Source: Penicillium oxalicum (lineage: Eukaryota > Ascomycota > Eurotiomycetes > Eurotiales > Aspergillaceae). From it: a stretch of DNA of 64,000 nt. The translations under genes and the position numbers were made by a program. How positions within the stretch are numbered: position 1 is the stretch's first letter; every line of letters begins with the position of its first letter. The notes under the pieces were generated by a model. The model had not been told where the DNA came from. It made no database searches and was given only the letters and a program-made list of their open reading frames with translations. Shown in pieces: positions 11,465 through 24,279 of this stretch. The stretch is from NCBI RefSeq assembly GCF_001723175.1, contig NC_064651.1, positions 1,426,001 to 1,490,000 of the forward strand, read 5' to 3'.

Positions 11465-14400
11465 TAGAAAGCCTAGACAATGATAATCCCTGAGGAAATC
11501 TCGGTGGTCGGGGAGGAAAATGACAACTGGAGCCGGATCAGGTTCCAGTGAGAACATGCACAGACATGAGCAGTAAGAGGTGTCTTTCTGTCGGAAAATG
11601 TATTGGATAGATCAAGGCATGTGGACAATTGCGAACCCGCATACGATCTATAGCTAAGCATGCGAGGACTCGGCTTGATCGATCATCTTTAACCGCAACG
11701 TTGTACAGACTGCAAAAGCCAAGTGCTTCAGAGTATGTAGGAAGTAATCTGCGATGTACACTTGGACATTTCCTCTCCAGCGATGCAGCATATCGTGACA
11801 GGATGGCTGGAAACTCGTGGAGGAAATTTGGAAGCTTACTCATGAGTTTGATTCATGACGGAATCCTTGCTCTCATCTTCCAATGACAGATTGTGACAAA
11901 AGAAAGGATTGAGTCTCCAAGCGACTCTACCCAGGAGAAGGGACGACTACCCGGAGTTGGAAGGTCGTTGTGAATGAAGGGGGGAGGTCACTGATAATGC
12001 ATGAACCGACTCATACGATTCCCCAAGCCCTTGAAACATCCATCTAATTGAGACCATTACCTCATTCCACACAGACATAGTCCAGCTGAACTCGCCCACC
12101 AAGCATTACTTTTTCAATCGTACAACGAATGTCTACAAAAAAGCAAGATACAATGGACAAGTCCCGCAGTCGAACGGTAAACGAATCTCTACAAATCATT
12201 ACCATTGAGAAGAAGACTCATGATAAATGCTTATGTACTGAGTAATATAGGGACCAAAAGCACTACATGATTGACACCAAATACCGACACAAGGGGAAAG
12301 AAAAAGACAGTAGGACAGTAAGACCGATAGAGAGAGCAAGAGGAAAAGCAAGAGAGTAAGGATATGCTCATACAGCCAAACTAAAAAGACAAAACCCACA
12401 GGGACAAATTCCAGGGAGGAATGACGCGCATTACGCCAACCGGGATTCCCACACATCCGATAATCACCTGCCTAGGCGGGACTCTTCGCCTCTGGGGACC
12501 TTGAACCAAAACGGTGGCACCTCTGATTTCTCCCCCAATTCTCATTATGTTTTTTTTTTCTTTTTTTTCCGATATCTCTCTTCGATCCCCACGAACCCGA
12601 GGTTCTGGTTCTGGCGGTTTGAGGTGTGCCAGCCACCAACCCGCATTGGGCTATAAGGCAAGCCCGCGGCCATGGCGCCAGTCCTGAGTCTTGACCGCTT
12701 CACCCAGACATTGACTTTGCTATTCCTCTTTGGGGGGTCTACAGGATTTTTCTTGGGTGATCTTTTTTGATACAGTGGGTCTCGCATCAGAGACTTGACG
12801 ACGTTGCATCATCTGCTAGCCCCTTAGAGTAACTAGTCGTCGGGAACGCCCCCAACGGAGAAAGACAAGGGGAAAACAGGCAAGAGAAGGAGAGAGAATG
12901 GGCGGATGGAAGTTGATTGACATCAAAACTCATTCACGAGGAATAGTGATTGTTGAATATCAAGTATGGATGAACCGACATCTCCAGGCCATTTGAATGT
13001 ACACAAGGCTCGGCCTCGTCAACCCGTTTGGCATACCTTCATCTAGTCCCACCCCCCCCTGCCCACAACACAAGGGACCTTTCACAGGTGATCTCATCTT
13101 CATGCAACAAGCTTCATCGAGACCCACGACAGAGCTGGTCACAGTCCTTCAAAGCTCACCCGGAGCCGCTGCAGAAGATCCGTGAGAAAGCCATTGATCC
13201 GAAAGATCGTCTCACGATTCGGTTCCTTTGTTTCGCTCCAACGCAGGACAACCACAGACAAAAGTACCACGCCTCCGTGAGAACCAGAAGGGCAATTCCG
13301 GAACCTAATTCTCACGCCCTTTGGGGAGCCGTTTAGCGAATCAGGAAAAAGAAAAAAAAAAGGGGGAAATAGAAAAAAAAGAAACGAGAATAGTGGACAG
13401 GGCCGGAGCCTGCATATCTGATCCGTTCTGCTTAGAAAATTTGACATTGCGCAGATGCAAGTCTCCTACACTACTGTACGATGCAGATGGGAGACTTTTC
13501 TTTTAACGATTCGTGGCCTTGATCTACCGGGGATGAGAGCCGAACATGTCGCCTGAGAGAGAGTGTGTGATTGTCAGGCTGAAGATGCGATCTGTCGGTT
13601 GGAAACTAGTGAGGAGGATTTGTGATGGTATACCAGACATGCCAGATCGTCTAGGTTCGTCTGCTGAAGGGGGGAAGGTAGTTGACGAAAGAACCAGTAT
13701 GGACACCAGGGACTACGCGTGGACTGGATCAACGAACCGTTTTGGGTAGCATTGATGATTCTGGATCCGAAATCAAACGGGGCGTTCATCCGGTGGATGA
13801 TCTATCCCGTTCAGGACCCGAAGGTATCGAAACTAATCCACCGCCGATCGCGCCTCACAGAGCGATTCGAGTAAGACGACAGGATGGGGGAAGCGCCTTG
13901 GCGACGGTCCACGCGACCGTGGCACCGTCACGGCCCGTCGGAGGAGAACCTCAGAACTCCGTCGTTCGGGTCCCAACGATTTACTTCACAAAAAAAGCTC
14001 CATGGAATCGGTGGCCTAAGCATGAAGAAAAAAAAAGATAAAGTTCACCCGTGAAGCAGACCAAGCCGAGTATCAATTCTGCCGCGCAACCTTCCTCAAA
14101 CACCCTCCCCAATGCAAAAGAAAAAACCCCCGTCATAGAACGTAAAATTATTCCAGAATGGGTACTCCACACTTCACACAACGGATGGATTGCTGCCACT
14201 GTATTACATGAGGCTTATCATGTGGTCAGCGTAAAAAAAAAAGAAGCGTACATGGCCTCAATTTGAAGCCAGTACCAGTGGAGACCCAGATGGTTCTTGC
14301 GCGGGTCCATGATTCTGTCGTGCACATGACGGCATTCGCGGTCAGAAAAGCTGTCGATATTCCGCATCCTTTACGCCCCCCATTTTTTCCACTTTGCCTA

Positions 14401-15139
14401 CTGTATTTCATCTGAGTCACTGCGCGTTCCACACTCTACACAGGCTCACCCATCGAGCTCGGTAGCCCGGCTATTTTTCGAGATTGAAGTTTTTTGAGCT
14501 GCCTTATTTTTGTTTTCCTTTTTTTTTCGATTTGGGTTGCTAGTTCTTGATCTTGGATGGCGCCGTGGGCCGGATGTTACCATGCCAACAAGTTGGCTCA
14601 TTTTCAGTCCTGGACTGCAAGCTATTTGTCTGTGGCTTTGGGGGTCATCTCGGGACCGATGAGGCAACCAGAGGAACGCAACATGGTTTCACTCCGACGA
14701 GACGAGCCTGGCTGCCGCCTCTTATCCAGCCCTAATGAGAAACCGTAGCTGTCTGATTTCTCTCGTGTTTCCATTGAACTAGCACAGGGGCCTCCGGGTG
14801 TCAGGAGGTGTCTAAGTTGATAGCCTCACACAGGCAGGATCCAGCGCAGTCACTAGCCTCACACTGCGGAGACACTACTGTACCCTTCACGTTTGACGGA
14901 TAACGATTCCTGGCTGACTGAAGCTCTTGATTGGGTTGCCGGGACTCACCTGTTCATATCCGGCGCCGTGGGAGTCGCAATGGCTCTTCTGGATTTTAAA
15001 TGAAGCGGTAAAACCTTGGAGAGCAGGTCGACTAGGATGGACCCTCTGCCACGTGCCAGCCCTCCGGCCACTATCACATAATTAATCTTAAAAAAAAAGA
15101 CAATTTCCACGATCCAGAGATATTCCCGAGAAGAGCCCA

Positions 15140-15151
15140 GGGGGGGGGGGG
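15140..15151 (+). repeat. Run of 12 G
   Basis: Guanine homopolymer in non-coding sequence. Confidence 0.9.
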
Positions 15152-16049
15152 AGTAAGGTTTGCGGCATGACTCCTCAGTACTTGGGTCGCAACACTTACT
15201 GGAGAATCTCATACCCGCAAACTCACTCAACCGCCCCATGTCACCACGACAGTGCATTTGACCTTGAGTTGAGGTGTTCCAGTTTCAAATGACAAGTCAC
15301 GATGCACATGGATCTTTCCTTCTCTCTCTCTTTCTCTCTAGTGGTGCTTGTGTAGCACTGCACTTCGATCGAGTCCCTCATCTGCAAAATTACGCCCGTG
15401 GAGTATCGCATAAATTGGACATCCCTCCTTACCCGATTGGCCCGCAGATACCTTTTTCAATTCATCCGGGGGCCCTTGACGAGAGTCACTGCCTGTAAAT
15501 CTGTAGAATAAGAAAAGGACAGTTCGAGCGAGTGTCGCTCTTGCTTTTTAGCTCACATGACTAGTGATTTCAAATGGATTCGTTGATTTGTCTAGGCTCG
15601 AGCTCAAGGCACCGAGTTAGTGACTCGGCTAAGCGATACCTCTATTCGACCAACACGAGGATCAAAGTTGGGTATTGGGCTTGCGAGGAGTCGGTGGAAT
15701 CCTCGTACAGTGGCGACCTTTATGCGTGCTGAGGCTTGACCTCGCTTCCTGTCTTCCGCCGAACCCGCGTAATGAGGATTGACAGGAGGGTACTAGAGGC
15801 GGAGAAGGAAGAGAAAAAAAATAAACAAAGAAATGATCATGCTACGTGGGGAAAAAGCAAGAACATCACTCTTTGCTGAGGCTTGACGGGCCGGACGAGA
15901 GCCGATAAAGACTCGTTACCAACCAGTCAGACTCGTGACTCGTGGCTACTCTCATGGGGGGAGATCTTGCGAGAGTCGAATTGGTAGACTAGATGTTTCT
16001 TCTTTTCTCTTCTCTTGGCCATCGGTCAATGATGCATGACTCCAAGTCT

Positions 16050-16063
16050 ACATGTATACATGT
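16050..16063. repeat. Perfect 14-base palindrome
   Basis: The sequence ACATGTATACATGT is its own reverse complement. It lies in the gene desert. Chance or a dimeric protein site are both possible. Confidence 0.6.
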
Positions 16064-19000
16064 ACATGAATGGCGGCATCGTTCCACTCTACCTTTAATC
16101 TCATTGAGAAAGGTCAAAAGTCAGTTGACTCAATAACGGCGGCTGGGTCTTACCGCTTCTCATCATCGGCTCAGACCCCAAGACGCTTTACTGGTCAAGG
16201 GTTTAATCCTTTTTCCAAAGCAACGAACATCTCCACTCTTCCGTCTTCCCCTTTGGATACCATATTCGCGGCTGTTCCACAGGGCCGACTGGCCCGGTCC
16301 ACGTACATCCATGGGAGTGTCTCCAGTTATCCACCCATTCAACTTCACTCCAGCAATACGAGCGACGACGGGCGCATCAATGTGATATGCACGTGCTTGC
16401 GGTGGCTCTCACCACCTGGCGAGGCCTAGAGATTCAATGATACTCTCCCTCCCCCAAACTACAATCCTCGTTGAATCTGTCCCCTTCAGGTGGGGAATTG
16501 TCCGAGTCCCTCCTCCACCAGTTGATTCTGGTGGACTGCGTGACGACTCGATACAGACCGACATCTTGGGCGGGACTGTCGATTTACGTTGGGAGGTCCC
16601 ATCGGAGGGCATGGCAGTGGAGGAGCGCCTTCGATTCGTGCATCCGGGCCCATCACATCATCTCATTTGAGACCGCCAATCTTCGCCTCGACGGATCTGA
16701 CTTGACCGGAGCCCCGACGTCTGGCGCTAGGGTCCAATTCCGGCCTGGTCTGCATTGGCCACGAGGTCGGGCAGCTGGAGAAAGGATGGAGACGGGGGGA
16801 AGAATGAATAATGGAGCATGGAGCCTGGAGCCTGGAGAAAATGGAGAAAATGGAGTCCTGGTCAGTGACGGTCGGAATCATTAATTGGAATAGGTTTGCC
16901 CGCCCCATCGAGGCTGAAATCGAGAGCGCGGTTTCGACCCTAATTTAGTATGGACTCGGTACTGCAGTATAGGTCCATGTTTATCACATTACCCACAGAA
17001 GCAGGGACACGGCAGTTCAAGGGCCCTATCCTGGCCCCTGTCCCCCTTTCCTGTTCCTTTCTTTGCTTTTTTTTTTCATATTTTATTTTTTTTTTTTTTT
17101 TTTTTGTTGTCTTCCTCTCTGTCCGTTGTAATTCATCATCTCTTTCTGGGTACTCTTTCCCTGAAGAGAAATGACGGGTTCCGCCTCTGTTGATTGGACT
17201 GGTCCGTCCAGACGGTCGGCATTGAAATACGCCCATCAATTGAAAGGGGACGATTGGCCTTTGACTGCGAATTGGAGTTTGTTTTTTTTTTTTCTTTTTT
17301 TCCTTTTCCTTTTTTCTCTCTTTCTCTCGAGGGAGCGTGGCATTTGGCGATGTGACACTGGGCACCATCCCAATTCAGAACCGTCACGACTCGAGTAACC
17401 TCTCTCGCCCATGAGATCAGTCACCACGGCAGTACCGGGTCCGACATCTGCAACAGTCTGGACTCTGCGTCCCCCGGAGCATGGAAAGCTATGCGTCCAA
17501 ATGAAAGGGGGGCAAGAGGGAAAGAAAAAGGTACGAGGCAAAAAGTATACACCAGGTCGGGGGGGAAAAAAGGTCGGAGGAGAGGTGAGGCCCGTCTCTG
17601 CCCAATGCCCAACGGGAATAACCGAGCGACTATTGGGCCGGGTATATTCGTGATGGCAGAGTAGAGGAATTGATGCAGGATCACATCGATTCCACCAGCC
17701 AACCCAAGGTCGAGAGCAGTCACTTGGGAAGCGACAAATAGGACAGTCAGGATTGCGAATAATTGATCCGAACAGAACGGAAGAGAGGGAGAAAAAAATT
17801 TGGGGCTAAAATTAAAAAAGGAAAAAAAGGAAAGAGGTTTAATCTTGGCAGGAAAAGGGAAACAAAAAAGAAAAAACGGAAAACAAGAAAGTGACAAGAA
17901 TCAAATGGATAAAAGACAGGACCGATAGAGGTGAGAGAGAGAAACAAAAAGAAAAAAAAAACGAGCTCCGTTAGACTGCGAATCGCATCTTGCACATGGT
18001 CTGCTCTCCATAGAGGGACAAACCTTGTCTCTCCAAGGGTCGATGGCTCAAATGTGAAGCAGTAAAGATTAATTCAGAAAATCAAAAAGTGAAAAAAAAG
18101 AGTCAATCACAAAAGAGAAATGCGACGGCTTCATCCACGAGATGCTCGTCAGAAGCCTAGACCTACAGTCGAGCAGTCGCAACGAGCTGGAAAAGATAGT
18201 TCCTGAGATGGGCCTCATTAATACTCGTTCAAGCATTTCCAACTTCTCCATTCTGTCTTAGCGGTGGCATTCACACCGCTGAAACGCTTTCCACTCCAAT
18301 TGCCCCGGTCTCTGATGATTGACGGTGATCCTCAACTGGTGTGGATATTCGCTTCATAGACGTTTCTCCAACATTTCATCATCCTCGTTCCTGATTCCTC
18401 TCTTGTTTCCCCTCCTCGAGTCAAAACTCTGCCTTCAAACACAGCTTCTATTTTAACAAACTTTCGGTTTCCACTCTCTCGGCGTTGTATGCTGAGGTAT
18501 CTCTTTGCCACTTGGGCGTCCACTTTCATACATCATCCCGCTCTGAATTGAGCGTTCGTGGGCGTGTTCCGGGTCAGGTCCCAATTGTACCTTTTTATTT
18601 TCATTTTCGTCTTCTTTTGACTTGTTGTCCACTTGGGCCTCGTTGCCATTGTCCGAAGTTCATTATTCGCCTACTTCTACGATTCCAGTCCATTCATCTG
18701 GACGGCTGCCCGAAAAATCTCCCTGTCGTGCAGCTACTTTGCGGGATCTGATCTCATCTCAATCATCACCTCTCTCCCGCAGCTCTCATCCTTGCCCTCG
18801 GATCCATTGGTTCAAAGAGACTCTGTCAAAACTCTGAGCTCCAGAGTATTGAGTAGTCGCGTCATTCCGAAGTCAGCGTACTATAATACCTCAAACTATC
18901 CTCACTCGACGGGTATTGCCCATTGACAAGGACCTGAGATCTCCACGTCGGGTGTCTTGTGTGTGTGTCTGGAAAAGCAACTTCAATAGTATCCGACCAG

Positions 19001-19359
19001 TCCGGTGGCCAATTCAGTGCAAAACACCAGTCACCGTCCTTGAGCCCTGCGTGCTCAACGTCCACGACTCTCAAATTCATCTTTCCCACTTCACACCCCC
19101 ATTTCGAGGGAACTGCACTGAAACCTTCGATCTGGCGACTCTTCAGCTCGGCGTGAATTTACACCCTGCCCCATATCTTGGGCCGCACAATCTTCCCAAA
19201 CTATCCCACTATCTACAAGCCGATTTTTGCCTCCCAGGGGAATCATCACTCTTCTTCGCCCCCAACGGGGAGTCTGGTGATTGGGGACGAGGATTGAGTC
19301 GGGTATGCCCCAATCCTGCAATCACACAACCGATCCCTCTGCCACCACCACCGCAAGAC

Positions 19360-20842
19360 ATGCTGCGTAACGATCGATTGCCCGAGTTTGAAGCTCGCTC
19401 GCCCATGGATGACCGAAGTCCTCCAGAACAGATGATTTCGAGCCCTCGTCACTCGGCCCAGCGGCCACCTCTTCGCGTACGGCCGCAGACATGGCATCCC
19501 TATGGACCGGTAGAGCCTCCACTGGAGACCTCCTCGCCACGATCTATCGGAGTTCACGCAATCCTCAATCCTACATCACAAGGACTCAGTACTTTGGAGA
19601 AGACGAATCGCCGCGAGAAATCAAGTCGACCGAGTATCGCTTCCTCGGCCAGACCCCGACAAACCTCTTCACCTGCGCCTCAGCCAGGCTTCTCGCTTGC
19701 ATCTCAGCCTCTATCCCCAAAGTCTCTCCCACGGGCCGGGAGCCCTCAACTCACCTTCTTTATACTATGTTGGTCCTGTGGGGACAACACCCTCGGCTCG
19801 CTCGAGCACAGCTCAACCACCGTCATTCCTCTCTCAAGATCGCCAGCAGCAGCAACAACAACCTCCGCATCTCAATAGTTCTGCGATGCTTCATGATTCA
19901 ACGCTTCGTCCCGTTGCTTCATCACCAGTGTCACAACCCTTGACCAGAGGTCCACTCAATTCTCCTCCAAGCATTCACGCAGGACACGTTAACGCTGGAT
20001 CTGGACCACGAGCAACCCCAAATGGTCCCGAAACGAGTCCATCAACACCTCAATCGATATTCAGTCACGTTGGTCGCGCTTCACCGGCGGTGGCCAGTAT
20101 GTCGCTTCCACCCTGTGCGACGACACACGCCACGCCCGCACCGCCGACATATCCAAGTACCGAGTTGGGCGGTCGAGCCATGTCTGTCACGGCGGGACCT
20201 CCTCACAGCAGCACCCCGGAGGAGAATCCCGGTGCCCAAGGGATGATTCCATGCGTACTCGATCTCAAGTCAGGCTCCTCAACCCAAGCTGAAAAACGAA
20301 AAGCCAACAGCGATGCTTCACGAAGATTTCGCAACCGGAAACGGAACGAAATGCAACTTGAACAGCGGCTCAGTGCCCAGCAGGAGGAAATTCAGCGCCA
20401 GGCGGAGACGATTCGGCGCCAGGCGGAAGAGATCCAGTTCCTTGCGAACCAAAGGGACTATTATCGCTCTGAGCGAAACTTCTTTCGGGAGACCCTTGAG
20501 CGTCTGGATGACTCCAAGTACCCGTCACAGAGACCGTTGTCACCGCGACCCATGCATCTGAATGTGGTTCCAGGAATGGATACGCCTAAATCGGGAACGG
20601 CGCCGAGCCCTCCATCGGTGAAGAGAGAGCCTGCACCGATGCGACCGCTTGAATCGGTTCGATCTCAAAGTGACTGGGGTGTATCGGATGTTTCGCCTTC
20701 ATTTGCTTCCCCCGTTGGACCTGGACCTGTGCCTCCTAACCCCCCGCGTCTTTCTGGAAATGACATCTCGCCCCGCGCAGACCCGACATCAGTAGCCGGA
20801 GTAGCTTTGGCACCGCTGCAGAAATCCTGGTCACGACCATGA
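19360..20842 (+). CDS. bZIP transcription factor, interrupted by an apparent +1 frame change
   Basis: Nuclear DNA-binding regulator of the fungal bZIP type. The C-terminal reading frame contains a basic region (ASRRFRNRKRNE, coded near 20310-20350) followed by a heptad-like coiled coil rich in Gln, Glu and Arg to about 20510. Long Pro/Ser/Gln-rich flanks, a short poly-Gln tract and an SP-rich tail are typical of activation domains. The N-terminal part, from the ATG at 19360 through SIGVHAILNP and up to about 19755, is in one frame; the rest is in the next frame. No GT-AG intron of suitable length fits exactly at the junction. The best candidate, 19634-19742 (109 nt), uses a poor acceptor and would remove convincing coding sequence, so one extra base near 19756 is the simpler reading. 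That would give about 494 residues. The target genes are unknown. Confidence 0.75.
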
Positions 20843-22338
20843 GCGATTATCTGTCAAATACCGGCCCTTGCTCTCTCTTTGTCTTGACCTCTGCCGAATG
20901 CGACTGGGAAGTGATTATTTACATGCGTTTCAGACTGCGTCCATTTCCCACATTCCCCACGGTTTCTCGCCTCTTCAACCCCCGACTCAACTTTTTGTTG
21001 ACTTGCCCCTATTGTGGAAGTCTCTCGTCCTCTCCGTCACACTTGACTCTTAAGCTCCACTATCAGTTGCAGTGTACCCGTTTGTTTTTAGAGCATTTCC
21101 AGGTGCACTCCTAACCCGACATTCCAGACCTGTGACACGTTTTGGAAAATTTCCTCCACCTTGCATTTTGTGCGGCTTCAGAAGATCTCCATTTTCGCCC
21201 TACCCCATTACCAAATACCTGGTCATTGAATTTTTGAACGTTTTGAGGAGCAAAAGAACAGAACCTCGCCGTTCCGGGGACGTCACGCGCAGTTTTCTTT
21301 GATTTTACACATTTGGTCTATCGATCACTCGTGACTTGGTTCAATTCCTGTTTCTCTTTTTTTTCTTCTATCTTTTGTTCTCTTCTCTGTTCTATTTCTT
21401 TTGCGTTCCAACCCATAGATTGTTTATACAGCGGAGATACCTACCTGCGCGTTTGACTTTTGCCGAGAGACCACATATTTTTGAGTGAACGGATTCATTC
21501 TCTTCTGGGAACAGACTTGATTTATTACACTTTTTTTCAATACATGGAATCCTGTGGATTTTTCATATTCTTCGACTGAGCTTGCTTTCTCTACCTATCT
21601 GGCATTGAAGCTACGAATGGGTATCTAGGTACTAGTTCCCTGGGGTATGGTGATTGTAAATGATCTGTGTGGGTGCACGAGGAGCAGGTCGAGAGCCTCC
21701 CGGCGCCGCCACCTTGATGCACATTTCAAATTTACTTGCAATATCAGGTTGCGGATTGCACGTCATTGACAAAGTGGGGTGGGGCGCGGTCTATACATTC
21801 GAGCAACTGACATATCAAGGTGAAGGGCACTTGAAGTACTAAAATGATTCCATCAGAAGGGATATTCCAGCTAATTTGAGGCTGGGACCGATACGTTTCA
21901 CACCTATGTGTGTAGATTACCTAGTAGTCAGGTAGATAGGTATAATGAAAAGAACCAACAAGTTCCGGGTATCGACGACCGCTCAAGTTGTAAATGGAAA
22001 AGTATCTTCTCTGTCCAGGTTCGACCTACATTGAAGTTGATACATCGCAGGGTAAAAGCGTAGTCCCTTTTTGCACGTGTTTTAGAAGTCCGGACAACTT
22101 CTCCTTCATTCATTCCAACGACCAGCCTGTTGACTTACTAGGATAGGTAGGTAGACTGACTGACCAGTCTATACGAAAAAATTATACGTCCATCTATATA
22201 TAGTATAACCAGTGCATAGCACAAGTATCCATGGAGCCCTGGATCCATGGATAAGCTGCTTGCATCAAGCTCGAACGTATCAAATCGTCGATCCAAACAA
22301 ATCCTGATAGGCTCATTCCGGACACAAAGCACAGGTAT

Positions 22339-22362
22339 AGAGAGAGAGAGAGAGAGAGAGAG
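22339..22362 (+). repeat. (AG)12 microsatellite
   Basis: Twelve uninterrupted AG units in intergenic DNA. Confidence 0.95.
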
Positions 22363-23029
22363 GCATAGAGGCCTAATCATCCCGCCGGGCTCCATTGCAC
22401 TGCCCAGTACCCACTGCACTGTACTTATGCCATCCAGATGTCGGTAGGAGGGGATACTGGACATGTATGTACAAGTGTAGGTGGAAAAAAAAGTTACACA
22501 TGTCAAAGTGACATGAGCTTTCCCCCCCCCCTTGCGTTGGAAACACCATGCAGATCCTGAAGATGCTGGGACATGTCGACTCGGCCCGACGGGTTTGCGA
22601 TCAATGTCTGTGTGAGAGCCAATGGCACATGAGTACGTCGGGCAATCAGGGTAATGGGATGATCTGATCATCTTGGAAGTACAGGAGGTACATCTGTATG
22701 TATGATTATTCCGGAGATCCGGTGATGTGCCTTGTCTGCGAGGTTTAGTGGAGGTTCCAACCGGCTACCAAGGTAGATGGTGTTAGGGGGGAAGAAGAGT
22801 ACCTTCAAGTTGGGGGTGGACTTGCTGACGCGCTGCATGTCTGAAGTCAGGCGGAAGTACCTATCAGCTTACCGCGTCTACCTACTCAAGTGCGAGTATC
22901 CATCCTCATCATTTGAAGATGTGTTCTTGTCTCTGTGCAGGATCGAAGCCAGAGTGGGTCTTGGACGATTCCAGACGGGACTGATCGACTCCCTCCTGTC
23001 CCGTCTTTTTACCCACGGCCACACTGATC

Positions 23030-23070
23030 CTGGTACTGGTACTGGTACTGACTGGTGTTGGTGTTGGTAC
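23030..23070 (+). repeat. Degenerate tandem repeat based on GGTACT/GGTGTT
   Basis: Several adjacent six-base units of GGTACT, then GGTGTT-like variants, in intergenic DNA. Confidence 0.7.
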
Positions 23071-24279
23071 TGTGAGTATGGTCCTGGTCCATGACTTTCT
23101 ACAGCTTCTACCGTCGGGAATGGAATGGGAAATAAATACTCGATTAAGCATTGACTATCCGTTTCTTCTCAGGACGGGATATCCTCCCTGCTGTCCAGTC
23201 CGCAACTTGATCTGACACAACCAGACAGGGGAGGCATTCCAAGGTCCGGACCAAAGTTGGCTTCCGATCCGATGCCGGACGGGAGAACAGCGGATGGTCA
23301 CTCGTCGGTGAGTCTATTGAGGAAGTTGGATACATACCTTTTTGGGTGAAATATTTGCTCATCACATGTCTGTGAAACGTGTTCAAGGAGACAACCCTAC
23401 TCTTTACCAAGGATAGTCGCAAAATGCATTACTGTATACCAGGTACATCATACCATTGCTGGGTCATCAACATGCTGCAGTAAGCTTACCTTATGGTTCT
23501 CCCCTGTGGATCCCGCGGAAATTTGGGTGGTAAGCAAGAATGGATCCTCATCGCGTCCTGTGAAGGATCGGGCGGGCCATGGAATTGATCAGGAAAGGAC
23601 CAAATGTTATGAGTCGGCCAAGAGAGGACTAATCTTAGCTCTAGTACCACTTAAGACTAGAGGCCAAGTCGATCGTCTGCTATTGTACATTACACTCCTG
23701 GATGCTCCCACGATCCAATTCTACTTTGCGTACCATGAACTGCAACACGTCTAACATGTTTTGTGGTTGAGTGTTTACTCTTTCCATCTTCGACGGGTCG
23801 CTCAATGGGGTCGGTCCGTACAACCAGACGTGTGACGGTACTCCTCCTCCCCCACGTGCCGAACCTTCAATCGATCAGCCAATGAGCATCCGAGACATCT
23901 CCACGAGGACCGGACAAACTCCACGACGCTTACCTCATCGGGCTTGGGTTGTATCCACTGCCGCCTGATTGCGCAGGCCACAAACTAACCGAGATTGGTT
24001 GCGGCGCCCAACACAGTCGAGTCGACCTGAAACTTGCACTGGACATGGATTGTTTCCGAATTTGCGGCTGATATGCCTGGGGAGTCCTCGTGAGGATGAT
24101 TGTACATATGTCGGCAAGAGAATTGACTCATCTTCCGGGATCCTCTCGCTTCCTTCTCCCCTGTTCTTGATTTCCTTTCGCCATGCACGATCCGCGGTGA
24201 CAAACCACACTATCCGACGCACGCGCGGGAATATCATATCCTCAACTACTGCATCTTGGCTACCGCGGCTGGCTGGAAA

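Larger units (their letters stand above)
8593..19359. other. Gene desert of nearly 11 kb before the bZIP gene
   Basis: No ORF here reads like a conserved protein on either strand, and ORFs rarely pass 140 codons. The stretch is rich in low-complexity sequence: purine tracts, A and T runs (for example near 12550, 13360, 17070-17106 and 17280-17320), short CA/GT and GA repeats, and two long G runs. The segment from roughly 18240 to 19359 is C/T-rich with several short upstream ORFs, and fits a long transcribed leader of the bZIP gene. The rest could be distal regulatory DNA or host non-coding transcripts; sequence alone cannot decide. Confidence 0.5.
20843..24279. other. Intergenic stretch between bZIP and phytase genes
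   Basis: About 3.4 kb without a recognisable gene. The first several hundred bases are T-rich and likely hold the bZIP 3' UTR. The stretch also contains a 12-unit AG repeat and short tandem repeats of GGTACT type near 23030-23070. No conserved protein was seen on either strand. Confidence 0.5.

Noticed and set aside
17036..17541. Lys-rich and Phe-rich ORFs on opposite strands
   Set aside because: They are translations of A/T homopolymer tracts, not proteins.
18916..19359. In-frame upstream extension of the bZIP protein
   Set aside because: The frame is open, but there is no ATG before 19360 and the composition looks non-coding, so it was treated as leader.
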